This document shows positions 15,852-24,050 of a DNA stretch of 64,000 nucleotides, in pieces (position 1 is the stretch's first letter; each line of letters starts with the position of its first letter). Source of the DNA: Streptomyces sp. RerS4 (lineage in GTDB: Bacteria > Actinomycetota > Actinomycetes > Streptomycetales > Streptomycetaceae). The translations under genes were made by a program, and so were the position numbers. Where the stretch lies: positions 5,876,501-5,940,500 of the forward strand of contig NZ_CP097322.1 in NCBI RefSeq assembly GCF_023515955.1, in the 5' to 3' direction. The notes beneath the pieces were generated by a model. The model was given only the letters and a program-made list of their open reading frames with translations. It did not search any database and was not told the origin of the DNA.

Positions 15852-17093
15852 TCAGCCGTTCTGCGTGCCTCCGGCCAGGGCGCTCTTCGCCTTCCACTGG
15901 TCCCAGGACAGGTTCCACTCGCCGTAGCCGTTGCCGATGTCGGCGTTGCCCTTCGAGCCGCTGCCGACCACCTCGAAGGCGTCGCCGACCTGCACGGACT
16001 CGTAGAAGGACTTCGCGTTGGCGTCACTCATGCCCACGCAACCGGAACTGCTGTTGGTGTTGCCGAAGTGGGCCGCGTTCCACGGCGCCGCGTGGGCGTA
16101 CATGCCCGACCAGGTCAGCCGCATCGAGTAGTCGACCATCTTGTCGTAGGAGTCGCCGAGGCCCACCGTCTGGGAGTCCATCCGGATGGTGCCCTCCTTC
16201 GACATCAGCACCATCTTCCCGGACCAGGAGGCCTTCTTGCCGCCGGGAGTGCCGGCCGAGATCGGGATCGTCTTGACCACCTGGCCGTCCTCGGCGACCG
16301 TCATCTTCTTCGTGTCGAGACTGACCTCCATCCGGCGGTCCTTGCCGATCTTGAACTCGGTGTTGTAGTCCCGCGCGAAGAGGCCGCCGCCCGGACCGGA
16401 GTCCACACCGCTCAGGTTCATGTCGACCTTCACGTCGGTGCCGGACTTCCAGTACTCCTTCGGCCGCCAGTCCACCCGGTCCTTGCCGGAGTAGTCCTTG
16501 AACCAGCCCCAGGAACCCTCGGTGTTGTTCGACGTGGTGACCTTCAGCTGCTTCTCGACCTCGGCCTTGTTCTTCACCGGGTTGTCGAAGACGAGCGACA
16601 CGGGCATCGCCACGCCGACCGTGCTGCCCTTGGAGATGTTGATCGAGACCTTGTTCACCTTGTCGGCGGCCGAGGTCTTGAACTGGGTGTTCGCGCTCTG
16701 ACTGTCGGTGTTCTGGGCCTCCACCTTGTATTCCGTGCCGGGCGAGGCGTTGCGCTCGGAGGTCCAGCTCTTTCCGTCGGCGGATATCAGGCCGGGCAGT
16801 TCCCCGCCCTTGCCGTCGGTGACCTTCACCTGGGCGAGCTTTCCGTCGGCGATCGTCACCTTCACGGGCTCGCCGGCCTTGACCGACTCGCCCGTGAGGT
16901 TCACCGAAATCGCCATGGCCGCCTTCTGCTTCGCGTCCGCCTTGCCGGCGCCGGACGCGGCGGCGCCACCGGAACCGCCCCCGCAGGCGGTCAGCGCGGC
17001 GGCCAACAGGGCGGTGCCCACCACCACGGTGTGGCGGCCCCGTCCCGGAAGGACCTGACGGCGCGGCGGTGCGGTACGGCGTGTGCGGCTCAA
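15852..17093 (-). CDS. L,D-transpeptidase lipoprotein with Ig-like domains
   Basis: A 413-residue cell-wall enzyme that forms 3-3 peptidoglycan cross-links. The signal peptide ends in lipobox LTAC followed by a Gly-rich stretch, so it is anchored outside the membrane. Two Ig-like domains follow (about residues 60-265), then the YkuD catalytic domain with VSLDTKKMTVAEDGQVV and the active-site motif HFGNTNSSSGCVGM, with catalytic Cys near residue 352. A short C-terminal tail ends in a Trp-rich WNLSWDQWK segment. I chose the TTG at 17093 because GGAGGGG lies at ideal spacing; no ATG or GTG fits. Length matches Streptomyces homologues. Confidence 0.92.
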   Translation of the reverse strand: MSRTRRTAPPRRQVLPGRGRHTVVVGTALLAAALTACGGGSGGAAASGAGKADAKQKAAMAISVNLTGESVKAGEPVKVTIADGKLAQVKVTDGKGGELPGLISADGKSWTSERNASPGTEYKVEAQNTDSQSANTQFKTSAADKVNKVSINISKGSTVGVAMPVSLVFDNPVKNKAEVEKQLKVTTSNNTEGSWGWFKDYSGKDRVDWRPKEYWKSGTDVKVDMNLSGVDSGPGGGLFARDYNTEFKIGKDRRMEVSLDTKKMTVAEDGQVVKTIPISAGTPGGKKASWSGKMVLMSKEGTIRMDSQTVGLGDSYDKMVDYSMRLTWSGMYAHAAPWNAAHFGNTNSSSGCVGMSDANAKSFYESVQVGDAFEVVGSGSKGNADIGNGYGEWNLSWDQWKAKSALAGGTQNG

Positions 17094-17407
17094 CGAAAAC
17101 CCCTCCGAAGTAAAGATCGTCCGTAAGCAAGGAGCGGACGTACGCGCATTCGGTTGCGCATTCCCCGAAAAATGTCGCCATCTCGTTGTGACGTGGCCCG
17201 CACTCGGCCGCCGAGAGGCGAAATCAAGCCTGGATAAAGGACTTTCGGCCCCCGCGAAGGGGCCAATGACCCTGGCCCCGGAACCGAATGCCCGGAACCG
17301 AATGCTCAATTCCGCTACGGGGTGCGGGCTCCGCAGTACCCGGTAGTGTCCACCACCGGCCCCGCCGCAGAGGGGCGCGCACACGCACGAGGACAACGGG
17401 AGCACAG
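17094..17407. other. Divergent intergenic region, L,D-transpeptidase / murJ
   Basis: This 314-bp stretch is less GC-rich than its flanks and holds the promoters of two cell-envelope genes. I see no gene in it. On the forward strand, TAGTGT (17344-17349) is a possible -10 for murJ. A perfect tandem 14-bp repeat lies at 17277-17304. On the reverse strand GGAGGGG just before the TTG start is the ribosome-binding site of the transpeptidase. Confidence 0.6.
17277..17304 (+). repeat. Two tandem 14-bp repeats upstream of murJ
   Basis: CCCGGAACCGAATG occurs twice in direct succession (17277-17290 and 17291-17304). Each unit contains GGAAC, the -35 core recognised by several Streptomyces ECF sigma factors including SigE. 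Whether these act as -35 elements is not shown; no clear ECF -10 was found at fixed spacing. Confidence 0.55.
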
Positions 17408-19120
17408 ATGGACGCCGCCACCACCACGGTCGACGCGCGGCCCCCCGGGCCACGCCCGACCGACACCGACCCGCCGCAGGGCGGATCGGTGCTGCGCAGC
17501 GGCGCCCTGATGGCGGCCGGCTCCATCGTCTCCCGCCTCACCGGCTTCGTCCGCTCCGCCGTCGTCCTCGCGGCGCTGGGCACCGGCTTCCTCGGCGACA
17601 GCTACGCCGTCGCCAACACGGTCCCCAACATCCTCTACATGCTGCTCGTCGGCGGCGCCCTCAACGCCGTCTTCGTCCCCGAGCTCGTCCGCGCCGCCAA
17701 GGAACACCGCGACGGCGGGGCCGCGTACACCGACCGGCTGCTCACCGCCTGCGTCGTGGCCCTCCTCGCACTCACCGCCCTCGCGGTCCTCGCCGCACCG
17801 CTGATCATCCAGACGTACACGCCCTCGTACACCGGCGCCAAGCAGAGCACCACCGTCGCCCTCGCCCGCTACTGCCTGCCGCAGATCCTCTTCTACGGCC
17901 TGTTCACCGTCCTCGGACAGGTCCTCGGCGCCCGGGGCCGCTTCGGCGCCATGATGTGGACCCCCGTCCTGAACAACCTCGTCGTCATCGGGGTCTTCGC
18001 GCTCTTCCTCCACCTCGCCCACGACGCCGGCGACGGCCTCACCGCCGACCAGACCCGGCTGCTCGGCCTCGGCACCACCGCCGGCATCCTCGTCCAGGCC
18101 CTCGCCCTGATCCCCTCCCTGCGCGCCGCCCGCTTCCGCTGGCGACCCCGCTTCGACTGGCGCGGCAGCGGCCTCGCCCGACCCCTGCGCAACGCGGGCT
18201 GGCTCGTGCTGCTCGTCCTCACCAACCAGATCGCCTACTGGGTCGTCACCCGCCTGTCCACCACCGTCGGCGACGCCGCCGGAGCCAACGGCTACGCTGC
18301 CTACAGCAGCGCCTACCAGCTGTGGATCGTCCCCCAGGGCATCATCACCGTCTCCCTGGTCACCGCCCTGATGCCCCGCATGAGCGGAGCCGCCGCCGAC
18401 GGGAACCTCACCGCCGTCCGCGAGGACGTCTCCTACGCCCTGCGCTCCAGTGCCGCCGTCGTCGTCCCCGCCGCGACCGTCTTCGCCGCCCTCGCCCCCT
18501 GGGTCATGGACTGCGTCGCCGGCTACGGACGCAACGGCCCCGCCGAGGTCGCCGGCATGGCGGGCATGCTGCTCGCCTTCGCCCCCGGCCTGATCGCCTT
18601 CTCCGCCCAGTACGTGCTCGCGCGCGGCTTCTACGCCCTCTCCGACACCCGGACCCCTTTCCTGCTGAACCTCGTCATCGTCGCGGCCAACGCCGGCCTC
18701 TCCTACGCCGCCTACCTGCTGCTCCCGGCGCGCTGGGCCGTCACCGGCATGGCCGGCGCCTCCGCCGTCGCCTTCACCGCCGGCGCCGCCGTCACCGCGT
18801 ACGCCCTCTCCCGCCGACTCGGCCCGCGCGCGCGGACCCGTACGACGCCCCGCGCCGGCGCCCTCGCGACCCACCTGCGGCTGCTCGCCGCCTGTCTGCC
18901 CGCCGGCGCCGCCGGATACGCGGCGGCGCGGGCGACCGACGGGCTCGGGGCGTTCGCGGCGGCCGGGACGGGAACCGCCGTCATCGCCGCCGTCGTCCTC
19001 CTCCTCGCCGGGCCGCTGCGCCTGACGGAGATCACCGCCCTGCGCGCCTCCCTGCTCCGGAAGACCGGCCCGACCGGGAGGAGCCGCAAGATCGGCCGTC
19101 AGCGGGACGACACCACATGA
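17408..19120 (+). CDS. murJ: Murein lipid II flippase MurJ family protein
   Basis: A 570-residue polytopic MATE/MviN-like protein with about 14 hydrophobic helices. The first helix region SGALMAAGSIVSRLTGFVRSAV and the following SYAVANTVPNILYMLLVGGALNAVFVPE, here split to its recognisable pieces, are MurJ hallmarks; MAGMLLAFAPGLIAFSAQY lies in the second half. MurJ proteins flip lipid-linked peptidoglycan precursors. Some Streptomyces paralogues of similar length have no proven flippase role, so the essential copy may be elsewhere. The ATG at 17408 has GGGAG upstream; the frame extends further but without similarity. Confidence 0.85.
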   Translation: MDAATTTVDARPPGPRPTDTDPPQGGSVLRSGALMAAGSIVSRLTGFVRSAVVLAALGTGFLGDSYAVANTVPNILYMLLVGGALNAVFVPELVRAAKEHRDGGAAYTDRLLTACVVALLALTALAVLAAPLIIQTYTPSYTGAKQSTTVALARYCLPQILFYGLFTVLGQVLGARGRFGAMMWTPVLNNLVVIGVFALFLHLAHDAGDGLTADQTRLLGLGTTAGILVQALALIPSLRAARFRWRPRFDWRGSGLARPLRNAGWLVLLVLTNQIAYWVVTRLSTTVGDAAGANGYAAYSSAYQLWIVPQGIITVSLVTALMPRMSGAAADGNLTAVREDVSYALRSSAAVVVPAATVFAALAPWVMDCVAGYGRNGPAEVAGMAGMLLAFAPGLIAFSAQYVLARGFYALSDTRTPFLLNLVIVAANAGLSYAAYLLLPARWAVTGMAGASAVAFTAGAAVTAYALSRRLGPRARTRTTPRAGALATHLRLLAACLPAGAAGYAAARATDGLGAFAAAGTGTAVIAAVVLLLAGPLRLTEITALRASLLRKTGPTGRSRKIGRQRDDTT

Positions 19121-19142
19121 ACCACCTGGGGATACCGACCGG

Positions 19143-19823
19143 ATGTCACGCGTACTGTTGATCGAGGACGACCCCTCCATCCGGGAAGGGGTGGGCCTCG
19201 GCCTGCGCCGACGCGGCCACGAGGTGTGCGCCGCCGAAACCGGCGAGGCCGGACTCGCCCTCATGGCCGGCTTCCACCCCGAGCTCGTCCTGCTCGACCT
19301 CATGCTGCCCGGAATCAACGGCGTCCAGGTCTGCCGCCGCATACGCGAGACCAGTGAGGTGCCGATCATCATGCTCACCGCGCGCGGCGACGACGTGGAC
19401 ATCGTCGTCGGCCTGGAGGCCGGCGCCGACGACTACATCGTCAAACCCGCCCGCACCGAGGTCATAGAGGCCCGCGTCCGGGCCGTCCTGCGCCGCCTCG
19501 GCGACACCGTCGGCCGCCCCGAGGCCGAGCAGCACGGCGAGCTGGCCATCGACCGCGCCGGCCTGACCGTCGCCAAGAACGGCGAACGCGTCCCCCTGGC
19601 GCCCAGCGAACTCAAACTCCTCCTGCACCTCTGCGCCACACCCGCGCAGGTCTTCTCCCGCCAACAACTGCTGGAGTACGTGTGGGAGCACAGCTACCAC
19701 GCCGACGCCCGCCTCGTGGACGCCTGCGTACGCCGCCTCCGCAACAAGATCGAGAACCCCGACGGCAGCCCCCGCTACATCCAGACCGTACGCGGCTTCG
19801 GCTACCGATTCGGGCCGCTGTAA
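19143..19823 (+). CDS. OmpR/PhoB family response regulator
   Basis: A 226-residue two-component regulator. The receiver domain has acidic pocket residues in LLIEDDPS, the phosphorylation Asp at residue 52 (LLDLMLPG), a Thr in MLTARGDD and a Lys in DDYIVKPA. A winged-helix DNA-binding domain fills the C-terminal half (LAPSELKLLLHLCATPAQVFSR, shown here in part, and TVRGFGYRF at the end). It resembles AfsQ1/CseB-type Streptomyces regulators. It forms an operon with the sensor kinase 11 bp downstream. Confidence 0.93.
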   Translation: MSRVLLIEDDPSIREGVGLGLRRRGHEVCAAETGEAGLALMAGFHPELVLLDLMLPGINGVQVCRRIRETSEVPIIMLTARGDDVDIVVGLEAGADDYIVKPARTEVIEARVRAVLRRLGDTVGRPEAEQHGELAIDRAGLTVAKNGERVPLAPSELKLLLHLCATPAQVFSRQQLLEYVWEHSYHADARLVDACVRRLRNKIENPDGSPRYIQTVRGFGYRFGPL

Positions 19824-19834
19824 GGGAGCCGGCC

Positions 19835-21280
19835 GTGCGAAACCTGGCGCCGCTCGGGCTGCGCACCCGCCTGATCGCGGCGTTCCTGCTGGTCGCCGCG
19901 ATCAGCGCGGTCGGCACGGCCGCCCTCACCTACCAACAGGCGCGCACCGCCATCCTCAAGCAGAGCCAGGACACCGCCGTCAGCACCCTGCGCGACCAAC
20001 TGGAGAACCAGTCCCTGGTCCTGCCGCTCGACCAACAGCAGGTGCAGCGCGTCGTCAACGAGATCGGCAAACGGGGCAAACCACACCCCTGGTCGGTGTT
20101 CGCCGAATACGGCACCCTGCGCGCCTCCACCGCCGGTGCCCCGGACCTTCCCCCGGCGGTCACCACGTCCCTGCGCACGCGGATCACCGCCCACCCCCAC
20201 GGCGCCTTCCAACGCGTCGAGGACGCCCGGGGCGAACCCCAACTGGCCATCGGCATGCCCGCCGTCTTCGGCCGCGACGGCCAACGCGAGGCGACCGGCC
20301 TCGTCCTGTACGCCGTCATGCCGCTGCTCACCGAACAGCAGACCGTCGACGCCATGGTCCAGGCCGCCCGACAGGGCGCCGTCCCCGGTCTCGCCATCGC
20401 CGTCATCCCCGCCCTGCTCGCCGCCCGCAGCGTCCAGCGACCCGTACGGGACATGCGCCGCGCCGCCGAACGGCTCGGCCGGGGCCGCCTCGACACCCGG
20501 ATCGAGGTCCGGGGCGCCGACGAACTCGCCGGCCTGGCCCGTACCTTCAACGAGACCGCCGGAGCCCTGGAGGAGTCCGTCGCCGAACTGCGCGAGGCCG
20601 AGACCCGGGCCCGCCGCTTCGCCTCCGACGTCTCCCACGAGCTGCGCACCCCGCTCGCCGGGATGCTCGCCGTCACCGAGGTCCTCGACGAGGACGCCGA
20701 CCAGCTCGACCCCGACACCGCCAAGGCGCTGCGGCTGATCAGTGCCGAGACCGGGAAGCTGGCCGTCCTCGTGGAAGACCTGATGGAGATCTCCCGCTTC
20801 GACGCCCGCGCCGCCGAACTCCACCCCGACGACGTGGACCTCGCCGAAGCGGTCGGCAAGACGCTGGAGCGCCGCCACTGGGACGACGACCGGGTCACCA
20901 CCGACCTGCCGCCCGGCCTGCGCGCCCGACTCGACCCGCGCCGCTTCGACGTGGTCCTCGCCAACCTCGTCGGCAACGCCCTTCGCCACGGCGGCGCCCC
21001 GGTACGGATCCACGTACGCACAGCGTCCGGCCCCGCGGGGGAACGGCTGCTGCTGGAGGTCGCCGACAGCGGCGCCGGCATCGCCGAGGAGGTACTGCCG
21101 CACGTCTTCGACCGGTTCTTCAAGGCCGACGCCGCCCGCACCCGCTCCGCCGGCAGCGGCCTCGGGCTCGCCATCACCCTGGAGAACGTCCGCCTGCACG
21201 GGGGCACCCTGAGCGCCGCCAACGCGCCCGGCGGGGGAGCGGTGTTCACCGTCGACATGCCCTTGGAGGTGACGGCGTGA
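19835..21280 (+). CDS. Membrane sensor histidine kinase
   Basis: A 481-residue kinase. One membrane helix lies near residues 11-31 and a second near residues 182-200, enclosing an extracellular sensor domain of about 150 residues. A HAMP linker follows, then the dimerisation helix with the phosphoacceptor His at residue 268 (SDVSHELRTPL) and an ATPase domain with an N-box (LANLVGNALRHG), G1 (VADSGAGIA) and G2 (SGLGLAI). The GTG at 19835 has GGGAG upstream. It should phosphorylate the regulator encoded just before it; the signal is unknown, though neighbours hint at the cell envelope. Confidence 0.93.
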   Translation: MRNLAPLGLRTRLIAAFLLVAAISAVGTAALTYQQARTAILKQSQDTAVSTLRDQLENQSLVLPLDQQQVQRVVNEIGKRGKPHPWSVFAEYGTLRASTAGAPDLPPAVTTSLRTRITAHPHGAFQRVEDARGEPQLAIGMPAVFGRDGQREATGLVLYAVMPLLTEQQTVDAMVQAARQGAVPGLAIAVIPALLAARSVQRPVRDMRRAAERLGRGRLDTRIEVRGADELAGLARTFNETAGALEESVAELREAETRARRFASDVSHELRTPLAGMLAVTEVLDEDADQLDPDTAKALRLISAETGKLAVLVEDLMEISRFDARAAELHPDDVDLAEAVGKTLERRHWDDDRVTTDLPPGLRARLDPRRFDVVLANLVGNALRHGGAPVRIHVRTASGPAGERLLLEVADSGAGIAEEVLPHVFDRFFKADAARTRSAGSGLGLAITLENVRLHGGTLSAANAPGGGAVFTVDMPLEVTA

Positions 21281-21915
21281 GCCGTGTCGCGGCGACGCGT
21301 GTCCCGGCCCGTGGTCGTGCCCTTCGCGCCCCCGTCCGTGTGCTGGGCCCGGCCGCGGCCCTGATCGCGGCCCTGATCGCGGCGCCGGCGCTGCTCACGC
21401 TGCTCACCGCCTGCGGGATCAAGCCCACCGGCGTCGTCGAGAGCGGGGCCGCGGCCCGGGTGGCGGTGGCCGCGCCCCGGGGCGCGCCGATGGCCTACTT
21501 CGTCGACCCCGACGGCCGGCTCGTCCCCACGCCCGTCCTGCCCGCCTCACCCGCGCCCGCCCCCTCCGCCTCCGCGCCCGCCCCCTCTGCCTCCGCCTCT
21601 GTCTCCGCCCCGCCCACCCCGGCCACCCGGGGGGTCCTCCACCTGCTGCTCGGTCCCGGCCCGGCCCAGAGCCACGCCGGCCTCGGCACCCGACTGCCCG
21701 AGCTCGAAGCCGGGGACCTCGGCGGGGTCGACGTGAGCCGCGTCGGCTCGGACCGGATCCAGGTCCGGCTCCCCTTCGACGTGGCACCACTGGACCCGCT
21801 CGCCCGGAGCCAGCTGCTGTGCACCGCCCTCTCCTCCCTCGACGCCCGCTACGAAGCGGTACTGCGCGGCACCGACACGGACCTGGACGCCGCCCGCTGC
21901 GACGTCCGGTTCTGA
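21277..21915 (+). CDS. Lipoprotein linked to the two-component system
   Basis: A 212-residue putative lipoprotein. After a basic N-terminus a hydrophobic segment rich in Ala/Leu leads to the lipobox LTAC (Cys near residue 47). Then comes a Pro/Ala/Ser-rich linker (about residues 87-115) and a C-terminal domain with RGVLHLLLGPGPAQSHAGLGT, which resembles GerMN/sporulation-type domains. The GTG overlaps the kinase TGA by 4 bp, so it is translated with the sensor. It may modulate signal sensing, like other kinase-linked lipoproteins, but no function is shown. Confidence 0.85.
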   Translation: MSRVAATRVPARGRALRAPVRVLGPAAALIAALIAAPALLTLLTACGIKPTGVVESGAAARVAVAAPRGAPMAYFVDPDGRLVPTPVLPASPAPAPSASAPAPSASASVSAPPTPATRGVLHLLLGPGPAQSHAGLGTRLPELEAGDLGGVDVSRVGSDRIQVRLPFDVAPLDPLARSQLLCTALSSLDARYEAVLRGTDTDLDAARCDVRF

Positions 21916-21973
21916 TCCCCGGACCGGCGTGCGGGCCTTGCGCGGGCGCCGGGCCGGCGCCACCGTGTGGACC

Positions 21974-23263
21974 ATGGAACGCGCCGCCGAAGCCCCCGCG
22001 ACCACCGACGTGCCTGACGCCGTGCCCGACGTCTTCGACCCGCGCCTCTACGCCCGGGGCATCCCGCACGACCGCTACCGGCTGCTGCGCGAGCGCCACC
22101 CCGTGGCCTGGCAGCCCGAGCCGGAGATCGACGGCTGGCCCGCGGGCCCCGGCTTCCGGGCCGTCACCCGCCACGCCGACGTCGTCCGCGTCCTGCGCGA
22201 CCACGCCACGTACTCCTCCTGGCTCGGCGCCACCCAGATCCGCGACCCCGACCCGGCCGACCTGCCCTTCCTGCGGCGCACCATGCTCAACCAGGATCCC
22301 CCCGAGCACGGGCGGCTGCGCCGGCTGGTCTCCCGCGCCTTCACCCCCGCCCGGGTCGACGCCTTCGCCGGCCGGGTCCGCGAGCGGGCCCGTGCGCTCC
22401 TCGCCGCCGCCCGCGAGGGCGCCGAGGACGGGGCCGCCGACGTGGTCGGCGCCGTCACCGACGAGTACGCCCTGCTGAACCTCACCGACCTGCTCGGCAT
22501 CCCGCCCGCCGACCGGGGCCTGCTGCTGGAGTGGACCGTCCGGGTCATCGGCTACCAGGACCCAGACGACGCCCCCGCGCCCCTCCTCGACCCCGACGGC
22601 AAGCCGCTCAACCCGCGCTCCCCGGCGCTGCTGGGCGAGATGTTCGCGTACGCCCGCGACCTGGCCGCCCACAAGCGGGCGCACCCCGGCGACGACGTGA
22701 TGACCGCGCTCGCCGAGGCCGCACTGGAGCCGGCGGAGCTGGAGATGTTCTTCTTCCTGCTGACCGTCGCCGGCAACGACACCGTACGCGGTGCCGCCCC
22801 CGGCGGCCTGCTCGCCCTGGCCCGCCACCCGGACGCGTACCGGCGGCTCGCGGCGGGCGAGGTGGCGGTGGAAGGGGCCGTGGAGGAACTCCTGCGCGTC
22901 CACCCGCCGGTGCTCAGCTTCCGCCGCACCGCCGCCCACGACACCGAACTCGCGGGCGTCCCGATCCGCGCCGGGGACAAGGTGGTGGTCTTCCACGCCT
23001 CCGCCAACCACGACGAACGCGTCTTCCACGAACCCTACCGGCTCGACCTCACCCGCACGCCCAACCCGCACGTGTCCTTCGGCGACGGCCCGCACGTCTG
23101 CCTCGGCGCCCACTTCGCCCGACTCCAACTGCGGGTGCTGCACGAGGAGTGGCGTCGCACCATGCCCGCGCCGGAACTGGCGGGGGAACCCCGGCGGTTG
23201 GTGTCGAACTTCATCAACGGGATCACGCGGCTTCCGCTACGGGTGTCCGGGCCGCCCGCGTGA
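21974..23263 (+). CDS. Cytochrome P450
   Basis: A 429-residue bacterial P450. The I-helix oxygen-activation motif is VAGNDTVRGA, the K-helix is EELLRVHPP with ExxR, and the heme ligand is Cys376 in SFGDGPHVCLGAHFA. NQDPPEHGRLRRLVSRAF is also typical. The AGNDT form and the terminal NFINGITRLPLRV resemble P450s acting on terpenoid or steroid-like substrates such as the CYP111/125/142 groups, but the substrate is a guess. No ferredoxin gene is adjacent. The ATG at 21974 was preferred to an in-frame GTG at 21929. Its 3' end overlaps the convergent next gene by 41 bp. Confidence 0.92.
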   Translation: MERAAEAPATTDVPDAVPDVFDPRLYARGIPHDRYRLLRERHPVAWQPEPEIDGWPAGPGFRAVTRHADVVRVLRDHATYSSWLGATQIRDPDPADLPFLRRTMLNQDPPEHGRLRRLVSRAFTPARVDAFAGRVRERARALLAAAREGAEDGAADVVGAVTDEYALLNLTDLLGIPPADRGLLLEWTVRVIGYQDPDDAPAPLLDPDGKPLNPRSPALLGEMFAYARDLAAHKRAHPGDDVMTALAEAALEPAELEMFFFLLTVAGNDTVRGAAPGGLLALARHPDAYRRLAAGEVAVEGAVEELLRVHPPVLSFRRTAAHDTELAGVPIRAGDKVVVFHASANHDERVFHEPYRLDLTRTPNPHVSFGDGPHVCLGAHFARLQLRVLHEEWRRTMPAPELAGEPRRLVSNFINGITRLPLRVSGPPA

Positions 23264-23948
23264 CATCGGCCACCAGTTCGGTCACGTCGGGGCCGTACGC
23301 CTGCGAGTTGACCACCTTCAGGATCAGGCAGAAGGAGTCACCCCCGTACTTGCGGGCCAACCGCTCGTGGTGGCGGGCCAGATAGCGGGCGGCGGCCTGG
23401 TTGCTGACGGCCGTCTGGCCCGACAGAAGGAAGACCGGCCGGCCGCCCTCCGCGGACGCCAGCCGGGCCAACAGCACGTGGTCCTCCTCGCCCTTGAGCC
23501 ACCGGTAGGTCTCCCCGCCCACCTGGATCGCCCCCCGGTCCGCGTGCGCCTCGGCGTCGACGTTGACCCGTACCCCGGGGAGCATCGTGGCCAGGTGGGC
23601 GACCGTCCGTGCGTTGGACGTCGGACCGCCGACGCAGAACTCGGCGCGCTCGCCGAAGCCCTGCCGGGCCTCGTCGTGGGTGACGATCTGGACGTTCGCC
23701 CCGCAGTCCTTGATCAGCGCGGAGATCTCCAGCAGCGCGAACGCGTCGTTGCGGTGCACCGAGGATTCCCTGCCGCCCATCTGCCGATTGGCGACGAACA
23801 GGCAGTCGGAGCCGCTCGGCAGCCCGAAGAACGCCTGCTTGCGGCGGAGCGCGCGCCGCCAGAGGTAGGTCCGGGTGAACCAGCCGAACCCGCCACTGAC
23901 GGCGGTGGCTATCACCCCGAGCACGATGTTGCGCACGTCGTCGTTCAT
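23223..23948 (-). CDS. Membrane-anchored hypothetical protein
   Basis: I do not recognise a named family. The 241-residue protein has one N-terminal helix (IVLGVIATAVSGGFGWF, about residues 8-24), a basic WRRALRRK stretch and a cytoplasmic domain. That domain contains DCLFVANRQMGG, VHRNDAFALLEISALI, FCVGGPTSNARTVAHLA and DSFCLILKVVNS, which suggest an alpha/beta fold with a conserved GGPTSN turn that could bind a nucleotide or phosphate. It overlaps the P450 gene tail to tail by 41 bp and is transcribed away from the GGT gene. Confidence 0.8.
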   Translation of the reverse strand: MNDDVRNIVLGVIATAVSGGFGWFTRTYLWRRALRRKQAFFGLPSGSDCLFVANRQMGGRESSVHRNDAFALLEISALIKDCGANVQIVTHDEARQGFGERAEFCVGGPTSNARTVAHLATMLPGVRVNVDAEAHADRGAIQVGGETYRWLKGEEDHVLLARLASAEGGRPVFLLSGQTAVSNQAAARYLARHHERLARKYGGDSFCLILKVVNSQAYGPDVTELVADVTRAARTPVAEAA

Positions 23949-24050
23949 GCGGCGGATGGTAGTCGCCGCCGTGCGCCCCTGACGTGGGCGGTGCGGTGAA
24001 GTTAGAGTGCGGGACCTGGCACTGACCGGCCGTCGACTGGGAGGTTCGGG

